Under the pieces are notes generated by a model. The model saw nothing but the letters and a program-made list of their open reading frames with translations, was not told the DNA's origin and made no database searches. A stretch of 64,000 bases of DNA from Ornithinimicrobium humiphilum (GTDB taxonomy: Bacteria; Actinomycetota; Actinomycetes; Actinomycetales; Dermatophilaceae): NCBI RefSeq assembly GCF_006716885.1, contig NZ_VFPU01000001.1, positions 682,001 to 746,000 of the forward strand, given 5' to 3'. Below, one piece after another: positions 43,558 through 52,194 of the stretch; position 1 is the stretch's first letter, and each line of letters begins with the position of its first letter. The translations under genes and the position numbers were made by a program.

Positions 43558-44654
43558 TTCAGCGAGTTCTTCCTGGTGAGGATGAGGTAGACGAACATCG
43601 GGCCGCCGATGAAGGCGACGACGATCCCGACGGGGACGACGGCGGGGGCGATGACCGTGCGGCCCACGGCGTCGGCGACGAGGAGCAGGAGCCCGCCGCT
43701 CAGCGCGGCGAAGGGCAGCAGGTGACGGTGGTCGGCGCCGATGACGAGCCGGGCGATGTGCGGCCCGACGAGCCCGACGAAGCCGATGATCCCGCAGAAG
43801 CTGACGACGACGGCGGCGAGCACGACGGCCAGGCCGATGAGGCCGACCCGCAGCACCCCGACGTTGACGCCGAAGGACCGGGCGGCGTCGTCACCGGCGA
43901 AGGCGACGGCGTTGAGGTCCTTGGCGAACCACAGCGTCAGCGGCAGGGCGACCAGGACGACCGCCCCGACGATGCGGACGTCGGACCAGGTGGCGTCGTT
44001 GACCGAGCCGAAGGTCCAGCGCACGATCGCCTGGAGGGTGTTCTCGTTGGCGGTGAACTGCAGCGCCGAGGTGAGCGCCTCGAAGATCTGCGTGAGCGCG
44101 ATGCCCATGAGCAGCAGCGTCGCGACGGCCATCCGGCGGACCGAGGCCAGCGCCAGGACGAGCGCCGAGACGGTCAGCGACGACACGAGCGCACCCGCGA
44201 TCGTCGCCCACGGCGGCAGCGAGTTGCTGCCGGAGAGGGTGATGACCAGCGCGGCGCCGAAGGCCGCGGCCGGGGAGACGCCGAGGGTGAACGGGCTGAC
44301 GAGCGGGTTGCGCAGCAGCCCCTGCATGAGCACGCCGGCCACCGACAGCCCGGCGCCGGCCGCGAAGGCCAGCAGCACGCGCGGCAGCCGCAGCTCGGTG
44401 ATGACCGCGTAGGACTGGGCGAAGTCGGCGGCGAGGGTGCCACCGAAGATCCGGAGGCGGATGGCCTCGACCACGTCGGCGAAGCCGATGCCGACCGTGC
44501 CGACGGTCACCGAGACGACGAGGGCGAGGGCGGAGACGAGGACCCCGGCCAGCAGCACGAGCAGCTTGCCGGTCTCGCGCCGGGCGGCCCGCGCCGGCGC
44601 CGCCTGCGGCGCGGGAGCCGGCGGCGTCGGGCGGACGGTGGTCGGGGCGCTCAC
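43554..44654 (-). CDS. FecCD-type ABC transporter permease
   Basis: 366 residues from GTG 44654. About ten membrane helices with RLPRVLLAFAAGAGLSVAGVLMQGLLRNPLVSP, the FecCD signature, and the coupling-helix block CGIIGFVGLVGPHIARLVIG. A Pro/Ala-rich cytosolic head (1-30) precedes the first helix. Only one permease gene is present, so it should work as a homodimer. Confidence 0.93.
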   Translation of the reverse strand: MSAPTTVRPTPPAPAPQAAPARAARRETGKLLVLLAGVLVSALALVVSVTVGTVGIGFADVVEAIRLRIFGGTLAADFAQSYAVITELRLPRVLLAFAAGAGLSVAGVLMQGLLRNPLVSPFTLGVSPAAAFGAALVITLSGSNSLPPWATIAGALVSSLTVSALVLALASVRRMAVATLLLMGIALTQIFEALTSALQFTANENTLQAIVRWTFGSVNDATWSDVRIVGAVVLVALPLTLWFAKDLNAVAFAGDDAARSFGVNVGVLRVGLIGLAVVLAAVVVSFCGIIGFVGLVGPHIARLVIGADHRHLLPFAALSGGLLLLVADAVGRTVIAPAVVPVGIVVAFIGGPMFVYLILTRKNSLK

Positions 44655-45709
44655 CGGGCCGGGCCCCGCACGTAGTCGTCGGCCGAGGAGAGGTCGGTGT
44701 CCTGGAACTCGGTCACCCAGCGCTCGAGGTAGGCGTCGGGGGCGACGCCCTCGAGCTCCTCCGGGTGCAGCCAGGAGGCGAGGTAGAGGGCGCCGATGGC
44801 CTTGCCCAGCGCGCTGGTGGCCCAGCCGTTGACGACGATGACGCGCCCCTCGGTGACGGCGTCCAGCTTGCCCCAGCCCGGGCGGGCGGCGATCTCGTCG
44901 GCCACGGTCTCGAGGTCGCCGGTCGGCTCGGCGCTCGGCGGCAGCTCGTGCCAGATGTAGTCCGGTGCCCGCAGCACGACCTCGGCCGGGTCGACGTCGA
45001 GCTCCTCCTGGGCGTCGCCGCCGCTGGCGTCGTCGAAGACGTTGCGGCCGCCGGCCGCCACGATCATGTCGTGGAAGCCCGAGCCGGGCAGCGCGGTGAC
45101 GTAGGGGCCGTCGGCCTCGAGGTAGACGGAGACGGGCTCGACGTCGGCGAGGCGATCCTCGAGCACGCCGGCGATCTCGTCCTGGAAGGCGATGACCTGC
45201 TCGGCGCCCTCCTCCTGGCCGAAGACCTCGCCGAGGAGGCTGACGGTCTCCGGGACCTTCGCCGCGTCCCAGGCGGTGGCGACGACGACCGGGATGCCGA
45301 AGCTGCTCAGCTGCTCGGTCGCCTCCTGCCACACGGCGTTGCGCGGGAGCACGACGACGTCGGGGTCGAGGTCGGCGATCGCCTCGTAGTTGAGCTGGTC
45401 GAGGCCCTCGGCGATGACGTCGTCCTCGGAGACCGGCAGGTAGGGCAGGCGGTCGATCGAGGCGCGGTCGACGCCGACCACGGTGTCGCCGGCGCCGATG
45501 GCGCGGACGAACTCGTTGCCGTAGCTGTTGAGGACGACGGCCCGCTCGACGGGACCCTCGATGGTGACCTCGCGGCCCTGGTCGTCGGTGACGGTGATGG
45601 TCTCGCTCTCGCCCGCACCGGCCTCGGTGGTGACCTCGCCGCAGGCGGTGAGGGCGGTCAGGGCGACGACGGGCAGGGCGATCAGGGAGAGGCGGCGTGC
45701 AGTGCTCAT
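44651..45709 (-). CDS. FecB/FepB-type substrate-binding lipoprotein
   Basis: 352 residues from ATG 45709 (AAGGA six bases upstream). Lipobox LTAC with Cys23. Two-lobed periplasmic-binding fold of the TroA/FepB type with RAVVLNSYGNEFVRAIGAG and LDPDVVVLP. The GTGA overlap couples it to the permease. The ligand is probably a metal chelate, but no specific residues identify it. Confidence 0.9.
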   Translation of the reverse strand: MSTARRLSLIALPVVALTALTACGEVTTEAGAGESETITVTDDQGREVTIEGPVERAVVLNSYGNEFVRAIGAGDTVVGVDRASIDRLPYLPVSEDDVIAEGLDQLNYEAIADLDPDVVVLPRNAVWQEATEQLSSFGIPVVVATAWDAAKVPETVSLLGEVFGQEEGAEQVIAFQDEIAGVLEDRLADVEPVSVYLEADGPYVTALPGSGFHDMIVAAGGRNVFDDASGGDAQEELDVDPAEVVLRAPDYIWHELPPSAEPTGDLETVADEIAARPGWGKLDAVTEGRVIVVNGWATSALGKAIGALYLASWLHPEELEGVAPDAYLERWVTEFQDTDLSSADDYVRGPAR

Positions 45710-45838
45710 GGTGGTCCTTCGGTGCGGTGCGGAAGGTGGGGGAGGGCTCGGGACGGAGACGGGTGGTGCCGCGAGGGATCGCGACATCGCGGTGGGGCGA
45801 TCACGCGCCGGGGCGCGTCGCCGGACGGGGCGGGTGGC

Positions 45839-47029
45839 TCAGGCGGCGGACGGGGCCGGACAGGCGGCCTCGCCGAGGCTGAGCATCAGCCGGTTGGCCC
45901 AGGCGAAGAAGGCGGTGGCGGTGGCCAGGTCGACGACCTCGAGGTCCTCGAGCCCGGCCTGGCGCATTCGCGCGACGTCGGACGGGCCGAAGGTCGGTCG
46001 CAGGGCGGAGAGGCGCGCGGCGGCGTCGACGACGGTGGCCCAGCGGGGGTCGTGCGCGACGCTCTCGGCGAGCGGCGCCAGGTCGGTGGCGACCCAGTCG
46101 GCGTCGCGGGGGAGCCGGACGGCCAGCACCGCGTCGACGTCCTCGCCGCGCTTGCTGAAGCCGGTGCTCTTGCGGGCGTGGACGGACGCGCAGTAGATGC
46201 AGTCGTTGACCTTGCTCGCGACGGCGGCGGCGAGCTCGCGCTCGGCCCGCGGCAGGCCGTCGCGGCGCAGGAAGATCGCGTTGTCGAGGTCGCTGCGCGC
46301 GCGGGTGACGCCGGGCGTGCGCGACAGGAGGCGGAAGTAGACGCTGTTGGTCGTCGCCTTGCGGGCGAAGCTCTCGCGCTGCTCGTCGGTCAGCTCGTCC
46401 TCGGCCGGGGCGGGGACCCAGGGCTCCCAGGCCAGCACCTCCTGGGTGAACTCCAGGGGGCGGGCGGACCCGCTGCGGGTCGTGGGGGTGGTGAGCTTGG
46501 TCCGGCCACGCGAGGTGGGCACGCGGCCGGGCGCCGGGACGGCGGGGACCTCCTCGCCCTCGAGGGCGGCGAGCGTGACCAGCACCCGGGCCAGGTAGCT
46601 CTCGTAGGCCACGAGCTGGCTCACGAGCACGACCTCGTCGGGGGTGGCGCCGGCGGCGATCAGCGCCTCCTGGTCGGCGTGGGTCGCGAGGGCGGGGGAG
46701 ACGGTCAGCAGGTCGACGTGGCGACGCAGCGCGGCGAGCTTGGCGTCCGTGGGCTCGGCGTCGGCGAGCAGGCTCTCGTCCGCACCGGCCGCGACGTGGT
46801 GGTCGTGCAGCGGGCCGATGCCCTGCCAGGCGGCGACCACCGCGGCGAGCCCGCGCAGCACCGGGGCGCCCAACGGCTGCGGGCGGTCGTAGAGGGCCTC
46901 CATCGCGGCACGCGTCTCGGTCAGCACCTCGGGATCGACGGGCAGGCCGGTCGCGGCGTCGGCGTCGAGGAGGCGGGCCAGGAGAGCGGGAGCGGTGGAG
47001 GTGGCGGTCACGAATCCATACTCTGCCAT
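45839..47029 (-). CDS. Fused double AhpD/CMD-domain protein
   Basis: 396 residues: two carboxymuconolactone-decarboxylase-like halves (about 1-155 and 195-390). Only the second keeps the peroxidase-type redox site NDCIYCASVHARK (C277, C280, H284). I recall two-gene versions of these halves beside ABC transporters in proteobacteria (the Avi_7169/Avi_7170 families), so this looks like their fusion. It lies 129 bp before the substrate-binding gene on the same strand. The start follows an AT-rich stretch with no ribosome-binding site and may be leaderless. It probably detoxifies peroxide or acts on the imported ligand. Confidence 0.8.
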   Translation of the reverse strand: MAEYGFVTATSTAPALLARLLDADAATGLPVDPEVLTETRAAMEALYDRPQPLGAPVLRGLAAVVAAWQGIGPLHDHHVAAGADESLLADAEPTDAKLAALRRHVDLLTVSPALATHADQEALIAAGATPDEVVLVSQLVAYESYLARVLVTLAALEGEEVPAVPAPGRVPTSRGRTKLTTPTTRSGSARPLEFTQEVLAWEPWVPAPAEDELTDEQRESFARKATTNSVYFRLLSRTPGVTRARSDLDNAIFLRRDGLPRAERELAAAVASKVNDCIYCASVHARKSTGFSKRGEDVDAVLAVRLPRDADWVATDLAPLAESVAHDPRWATVVDAAARLSALRPTFGPSDVARMRQAGLEDLEVVDLATATAFFAWANRLMLSLGEAACPAPSAA

Positions 47030-47096
47030 TAGTCATTCAATAAGGACAAGTTGGGTATGGCGTGCGCCCTTCGGTCCCGCTCCGGGCCCCGTCCGC

Positions 47097-48122
47097 TCAG
47101 CCGGCCCCGGTCGAGGCCCGGACGACCAGTCGGGGAGCCAGGCGCGCCGGCTCGGGCGAGCCGCCCCCGAGGAGCTCGAGCAGCATCCGCGTCGCCAGCT
47201 GGCCCACCTCCAGGATGCGGGAGTCGACGGTGGTCAGCGGGACCGGGAGGGCCGCCGCCAGGTCGAGGTCGTTGTAGCCGACCAGGGCCACGTCGTCGGG
47301 GACGGAACGGCCGGCGTCCCGCAGGGTCCCGAGGACGCCGAGGGCCACGTTGTCGCTGCCGGCGAAGATCGCGGTGACGTCCGGGACCGCCTCGAGCACG
47401 CGCTCGGTCGCCGCGGCACCGGACCGGACGTCGAAGAGGCACGGGACGACCGCCTCCGGCCGCACCTCCACGCCGGCCTCCTCGCACGCCGCGAGGAAGC
47501 CGACCGTGCGCTCGTGCCCGGTGCTCGCCCGGGTGTCGCCGGCCACGACCCCGAACCGGCGGTGGCCCAGGGCGAGCAGGTGCTCCGCGACCAGCCGGCC
47601 GCCGGCCAGGTCGTCGGTGCCGACGCACAGCCGGTCCGGCACGCAGCGCAGCGCCAGCACGTGCGGGACGCCAGTGGCCTCGAGCTGGTCGGCGATGTGG
47701 GAGTGGAGGAGCGAGTCGGCCACGACGGCGCCGTCGACCCGGCGCTGCAGCATGAGGTCCAGGCGCTTCTCGCGCAGGTCGGCCCGGTCGAGGGTGTTGG
47801 CGACGACGGTGGTGTAGCCGGCCTCGATGGCGCGCTCGTCCACGCCCTCGTGGAGCAGCGCCAGCACCGGGTCCGCCAGCCGGGGGACGAGCATGCCGAG
47901 CACGCGGGTGCGGCCGGTCCGCAGGGCCCGGGCGGTGAGGTTGGAGCGGTAGCCCCGCTCCTCGGCGAGCCGCCGGACCGCCTCCATCGTGGCGGTCGAC
48001 ACCCCCGCCGGGGCGTCGGAGAGGGCGCGCGACACCGTGGAGACGTGCACCCCCAGCTCGGCGGCGAGCGACGTCAGGGTCGCTGCACGGGTTCTGGCCG
48101 GGGCGGCTCCGTCGCTGTCCAC
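47097..48122 (-). CDS. LacI-family transcriptional repressor
   Basis: 341 residues from GTG 48122. The N-terminal helix-turn-helix reads LTSLAAELGVHVSTVSRALSDAP with the hinge about residue 60; the rest is a ribose-binding-protein-like effector domain. It is divergent from a hydrolase operon, and two operator copies lie in the gap, so it is the evident local repressor. The inducer is likely an intermediate of that operon. The start has no strong ribosome-binding site. Confidence 0.9.
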   Translation of the reverse strand: MDSDGAAPARTRAATLTSLAAELGVHVSTVSRALSDAPAGVSTATMEAVRRLAEERGYRSNLTARALRTGRTRVLGMLVPRLADPVLALLHEGVDERAIEAGYTTVVANTLDRADLREKRLDLMLQRRVDGAVVADSLLHSHIADQLEATGVPHVLALRCVPDRLCVGTDDLAGGRLVAEHLLALGHRRFGVVAGDTRASTGHERTVGFLAACEEAGVEVRPEAVVPCLFDVRSGAAATERVLEAVPDVTAIFAGSDNVALGVLGTLRDAGRSVPDDVALVGYNDLDLAAALPVPLTTVDSRILEVGQLATRMLLELLGGGSPEPARLAPRLVVRASTGAG

Positions 48123-48143
48123 ATCACGATTGTGCTGGAACCG

Positions 48144-48189
48144 TTGACGGGAACGCAAACGTTCGCGTAGTTTTCGCAAACGTTCGCGT
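48144..48189 (+). promoter_or_regulatory. Hydrolase operon promoter with two LacI operators
   Basis: CGCAAACGTTCGCGT occurs twice, at 48154-48168 and 48175-48189, exactly 21 bp (two helical turns) apart. Its core CGCrAACGTTyGCG is a near-perfect dyad with the central CG typical of LacI sites. A promoter with TTGACG (48144-48149) and TAGTTT (48168-48173), 18 bp apart, places copy 1 in the spacer and copy 2 at the transcription start, so the repressor would block RNA polymerase. Confidence 0.75.
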
Positions 48190-48257
48190 TGACCTCGCGT
48201 CCACCCGTCCGCCCGCCCCACGTCCCGTTCCACCCCGTCGCAGAGAAGCGAGCCTGC

Positions 48258-49514
48258 ATGAGCCGACCCTTCACGCAGCCGACCGTCGTCGCCGACCGGC
48301 TCGACGCCGGCCTGCGCGCGCTGGCCGGTCTCGTGGAGCCCGGTCGTCCCGGCTGGACACGGACCGCGCTCGGGGAGGTCGACCGGGACGCGCGCGAGCT
48401 GGTGCGCCGCTGGATGGCCGACGCGGGCATGGAGACCCGCGTGGACGGGGCCGGCAACGTCGTGGGCCGCCTCCGCGGCACCGGCTCCGGGCGCACGATC
48501 ATGCTGGGCTCCCACACCGACACCGTGGTGGGAGGTGGCCGCTTCGACGGCACTGTCGGCGTCGTCGGCGCGCTCGAGGTGGTCCGGGCCCTCCGCGAGT
48601 CGGGCCGTCGCCTGGAGCACGACCTCGTGGTGGTCGACTTCTTCGACGAGGAGCCCAACGAGTTCGGGCTCAGCTGCGTCGGCTCCCGCGCGATGGTCGG
48701 CGAGCTGACCCGCGAGCACCTCGAGATGCACGACGAGGAGGGCCGCACCCTCGCCGACGCGCTCGCCCGCGTCGGCGTCGACCCCGGTGCCGCGCTGACC
48801 GCCCGCGCCGACCTCTCCGACGTCGACGTCTTCGTCGAGCTGCACATCGAGCAGGGTCCCTACCTCGAGCAGCAGGGCGCCTCGATCGGGCTGGTCGAGT
48901 CGATCACGGGCATCTCGCGCTTCCGCGCCCTCTTCTCCGGCCGGGCCGACCACGCCGGCACCACCCCGATGGACGTCCGCCGCGACGCCGGGTGCGCCGC
49001 CGCCGGGACGGTCCTGGCCGTCGAGCGCATCGCGGGCGAGGGCGCGCTGACCAAGGGCACGAGCGGCGCGGTGACCTTCACGCCCGCCGCCGTCAACGTC
49101 GTCACAGCGACCGCCGAGTTCCGCGGCGAGTTCCGCGGCCCGGAGGCCGAGTGGCTGCGGCACGCCCAGGACCGGTTGACCGCCGCGGCCCAGGAGGAGG
49201 GCGAGCGCCGGCAGGTCGGCGTCGACGTCGAGTGGCTCCCGCTTCAGGAGCCGGCGCCGATGGCCCCCGGCGTGCTCGGCACGCTGACCGGCGTGGTCGA
49301 CGCCCTGGGCCTGAGCGCCTCCCGGCTCTTCAGCGGCGCCGAGCACGACGCCGCCGTCCTCGCCCGGTCCGTCCCCACCGGCATGCTCTTCGTGCCCTCA
49401 CGCGACGGCCGCAGCCACTGCCCGGAGGAGTGGACCGACCTCGACGACATCGCCGCCGGGGTCACCGCCCTGCTCCACTCCGTCCTCGCCCTCGACGAAG
49501 GAGGCGTCCGATGA
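48258..49514 (+). CDS. Zn-dependent N-carbamoyl amidohydrolase (AllC / beta-ureidopropionase type)
   Basis: 418 residues. M20-type hydantoinase/carbamoylase family. Metal-binding blocks are GSHTDTVVGGGRFDG, DFFDEEPNEFG and ELHIEQGPYLE; the dimerisation domain has GRADHAGTTPMD; the C-terminal His is in the SRDGRSHCPEEW block. Such enzymes cleave N-carbamoyl amino acids, allantoate or ureidoglycolate. It is the first gene of the LacI-controlled operon. The substrate cannot be fixed from sequence. The ATG at 48258 is only weakly preceded by AGAAGCGAG. Confidence 0.9.
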   Translation: MSRPFTQPTVVADRLDAGLRALAGLVEPGRPGWTRTALGEVDRDARELVRRWMADAGMETRVDGAGNVVGRLRGTGSGRTIMLGSHTDTVVGGGRFDGTVGVVGALEVVRALRESGRRLEHDLVVVDFFDEEPNEFGLSCVGSRAMVGELTREHLEMHDEEGRTLADALARVGVDPGAALTARADLSDVDVFVELHIEQGPYLEQQGASIGLVESITGISRFRALFSGRADHAGTTPMDVRRDAGCAAAGTVLAVERIAGEGALTKGTSGAVTFTPAAVNVVTATAEFRGEFRGPEAEWLRHAQDRLTAAAQEEGERRQVGVDVEWLPLQEPAPMAPGVLGTLTGVVDALGLSASRLFSGAEHDAAVLARSVPTGMLFVPSRDGRSHCPEEWTDLDDIAAGVTALLHSVLALDEGGVR

Positions 49515-50596
49515 CCGCCCCCCACCTGGTCCCGGTCCGCGCCGCGCGCATCTCCGGTGACGACCACGCCGACCGCGGCCGCGCTCGCGGCCAGCTCCTG
49601 GCGGACGGCATCCGCGCCACCGTCGACGGCTACGCCCGGCTCTTCGCCGAGCTCGGGATCCCCGAGGACGTGCAGCTGGCGGCGTCCGCAGCCTCGCTGG
49701 ACGCCCTGCGGGCGTGGGATCCCGACCAGCACCGCGAGGTCGCCGGCGTGGCCCAGGGGGCGGGCCTGGAGCTCGTCGACCTCGGCCGGACCCTGGCACG
49801 CACCGAGATCCTCACCCGGGCCACGGTCCGGCCGGGGGAGTGCTCGACCGTCGTGCACCGCGCGCCGGGCGCCACGCTCTCGGTCCAGACCTGGGACTGG
49901 TACGCCCAGTTCACCGGTTGCTGGCACGCCCAGCGGGTCGAGGCGCTCGACCGCGAGCTGGCGCACGCCGGCTTCGCCGAGTACGGCATGACCGGCAAGA
50001 TCGGTCTCAACGCCGCCGGTGTGGGCGTGCACCTCAACATCCTGCGCCACCGCGACGACGACGCGGGCGGGGTGCCGGTGCACGCGGTGCTGGCCCGGGT
50101 GCTGACGCACGCGCGCAGCGTCGAGGAGGCGGTCGAGATCGTCCGTTCCGCCCCGACCAGCTCGTCCTCGGTGCTCACCCTCGTCGACCCCGACCGCGCC
50201 GTCATGGCCGAGATCGCGGCCGGTCGCGTCAGCACCCTCGAGCAGGAGGGCTGGGGCACCCACACCAACCACTTCCTCGCCGAGGACCTGCAGGACGGGG
50301 CGATGCTCCTCGACCCCGCCTCGGACAGCCTGGACCGTCTCGCCTGGCTGGACGCGCACGTCGGGGGCGAGGCGCCCACCGACGCCGACGACCTGCTGCC
50401 GGTGATGTGCTCGCCGCTCGGCCGGAAGGGCGTGGCGCTGCTGCCCGACCCGACCCTGCCCGAGCGCGAGCGCACCGCGACCCTCGTGACCGTCCGCCTC
50501 GACCCTGCCCGGCGGCAGGTCGCTCTCAGCCCCGGCGTGCCCCAGCACGCCGAGGACGCCACGGTCCGCTACCGGCTCGCGCCCCAGACCCCCTGA
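49511..50596 (+). CDS. C45-family Ntn-hydrolase (acyltransferase/amidohydrolase)
   Basis: 361 residues. Resembles the beta subunit of acyl-CoA:6-aminopenicillanic acid acyltransferase and other C45 proteins. The self-processing nucleophile should be Cys111 in GECSTVV; TWDWYAQFTG and GMTGKIGLNAAGVGVHLN are the usual downstream blocks. It would hydrolyse or form an amide bond. ATGA overlap with the preceding amidohydrolase gene. Confidence 0.85.
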   Translation: MTAPHLVPVRAARISGDDHADRGRARGQLLADGIRATVDGYARLFAELGIPEDVQLAASAASLDALRAWDPDQHREVAGVAQGAGLELVDLGRTLARTEILTRATVRPGECSTVVHRAPGATLSVQTWDWYAQFTGCWHAQRVEALDRELAHAGFAEYGMTGKIGLNAAGVGVHLNILRHRDDDAGGVPVHAVLARVLTHARSVEEAVEIVRSAPTSSSSVLTLVDPDRAVMAEIAAGRVSTLEQEGWGTHTNHFLAEDLQDGAMLLDPASDSLDRLAWLDAHVGGEAPTDADDLLPVMCSPLGRKGVALLPDPTLPERERTATLVTVRLDPARRQVALSPGVPQHAEDATVRYRLAPQTP

Positions 50597-50656
50597 CCCC
50601 CCTGAACCCCGTCCACCACACGGCCTCCGGGCCACCGTCCCCCCTAGGGAGCCTCC

Positions 50657-50677
50657 ATGAAGCAGGTCCTCTCGTGA
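50657..50677 (+). CDS. Candidate six-codon leader peptide (MKQVLS)
   Basis: ATG AAG CAG GTC CTC TCG TGA, with AGGGAG five bases upstream. Its stop overlaps the GTG start of the DUF5058 gene (GTGA). The better ribosome-binding site belongs to this mini-ORF, so ribosomes finishing it could restart on the membrane gene. Whether it is translated is unproven. Confidence 0.35.
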   Translation: MKQVLS

Positions 50678-51399
50678 TCCTCGCCCAGGGCACGTCGACC
50701 GACATCGTGTCCATCGCCAACGCCCCGCTGCTGTGGATCCTGGCGCTCGCCGTCCTCGGCGTGATCGTCCTGCAGTCGGCCGTCTACATGAAGGCCGTGC
50801 GCAAGAACGCGGCCGGCGCAGACATGACCCAGCGCGAGGTCTTCCAGGCCTTCCGCGCCGGCGGCGTCGCCGCGATCGGCCCGTCGCTGGCCGTCGTGCT
50901 CGTCGCGATCGCGCTGCTGCCCCTCTTCGGCACCCCGTCGATCCTCGTGCGCATCGGCCTCATCGGCTCGGCGGCGACCGAGACGGCCTCCGCGTCGATC
51001 GCGGCCGGCACCGTGGGCGCCAACCTCGGCGACTCGACCTACACGCAGAGCGTCTTCCTCATCGCGCTCTTCGCGATGAGCCTCTCCGGCGCGTGCTGGA
51101 TGATCTCGACGCTCATCCTCACCCCGATCCTGGCCCGCGGCCAGGACAAGCTGACCAAGGTCAACCCGGCCCTCATGGCGATCGTCCCCTCGGCCGCCCT
51201 CCTCGCCGCCTTCTCCGGCCTGACGGTCACCGAGTTCCCGAAGTCCGCGATCCACATCCTCGCCGTCCTCGTCTCCGCGACGATCATGGCCATCTGCCTG
51301 TTCGTCGCGCGTCGTCTGGACCAGGCGTGGCTGCGGGAGTGGGCGCTCGGCTTCTCCATCATCGGCGGCCTGATCGCCACCTACATCGCGACGAACTGA
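50674..51399 (+). CDS. DUF5058 membrane protein
   Basis: 241 residues from GTG 50674. About six helices; the loop MTQREVFQAFRAGGVAAIGPS after the first helix and the motif IGSAATETASASIAAG look conserved. I recognise the family as DUF5058, found near hydrolases in several phyla; function unknown. With the next gene it forms a pair of small membrane proteins inside a catabolic operon, which suggests an unrecognised transporter. Confidence 0.75.
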   Translation: MILAQGTSTDIVSIANAPLLWILALAVLGVIVLQSAVYMKAVRKNAAGADMTQREVFQAFRAGGVAAIGPSLAVVLVAIALLPLFGTPSILVRIGLIGSAATETASASIAAGTVGANLGDSTYTQSVFLIALFAMSLSGACWMISTLILTPILARGQDKLTKVNPALMAIVPSAALLAAFSGLTVTEFPKSAIHILAVLVSATIMAICLFVARRLDQAWLREWALGFSIIGGLIATYIATN

Positions 51400-51413
51400 A
51401 GCGAGGACCGGAC

Positions 51414-52157
51414 ATGAGCACCTACACCCCCGAGCAGGACGCGCTCTTCGCCGCGTACACCCGCACCACCAACAACTGGGGCCGGATCACCCTCTTCGCC
51501 GGCTTCCTCATCGCCACCTCGGTGCCCTTCATCGTGCTGGCGACCACGGACCTGGGCATCACCATGGGCCAGGTCATTACGGCCTTCATCGCGGTGGCGG
51601 CCGTCTACGGCGCCTTCTACGTGGTGGAGCCGCTGACCTACTTCCCGATCCTCGGCCCGGCCGGCATGTACCAGGCCTTCCTCATCGGCAACATCGCCAA
51701 CAAGCTCGTGCCCTCGGCGATCGTCGCCCAGTCGACCATCGACGCCAAGCCCGGCACCCGCAAGGCGGCCTACGCCGCCACCGCCGCGATCTCCGGTGCG
51801 GCCGTCGTGCACGTCTTCTCGCTGCTGCTGCTCGTCGGCATCCTCGGGACCTGGATCGTCTCGATCATGCCGGAGTCGGTCACCGAGGTCGCGCGGCTCT
51901 ACATCCTGCCGTCGATCCTCGGCGGCGTCGTCGTCCAGCTGGTCGCCACGCTCAAGCAGGCTCGGTCCACGGTCATCGCGATCGTCGTCGCCCTAGTCGT
52001 GGTCTTCCTCGTCGTGCCCAACACCCCCAAGCTGGTGTCGTCCTTCGCGATCGCGCTGTGCGTGATCCTCACGGTCGCGATCTCGTGGTTCACCCGCCAC
52101 ATCGGCTCCGGGTCGTCCTCGGACGAGGAGCAGACCGAGGGCTCCCTCATCAACTGA
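51414..52157 (+). CDS. Membrane protein partner of DUF5058
   Basis: 247 residues, about seven helices, with GPAGMYQAFLIGNIANKLVPSAIVAQSTID in the middle, a block rich in small and amide residues that could line a pore. GAGGACCGG precedes the ATG, 14 bp after DUF5058. No known family recognised. It probably forms a two-subunit carrier with DUF5058 for the operon's substrate; inference from context only. Confidence 0.65.
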   Translation: MSTYTPEQDALFAAYTRTTNNWGRITLFAGFLIATSVPFIVLATTDLGITMGQVITAFIAVAAVYGAFYVVEPLTYFPILGPAGMYQAFLIGNIANKLVPSAIVAQSTIDAKPGTRKAAYAATAAISGAAVVHVFSLLLLVGILGTWIVSIMPESVTEVARLYILPSILGGVVVQLVATLKQARSTVIAIVVALVVVFLVVPNTPKLVSSFAIALCVILTVAISWFTRHIGSGSSSDEEQTEGSLIN

Positions 52158-52194
52158 CCCACCCCGGCCGCACCTACCGTTCGGAAAGGACATC

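Noticed and set aside
47030..47050. DtxR/IdeR-type iron box before the AhpD fusion
   Set aside because: TTATTGAATGACTAA has TTA/TAA ends but is too short and lacks the internal GGTTAG/CTAACC pattern.
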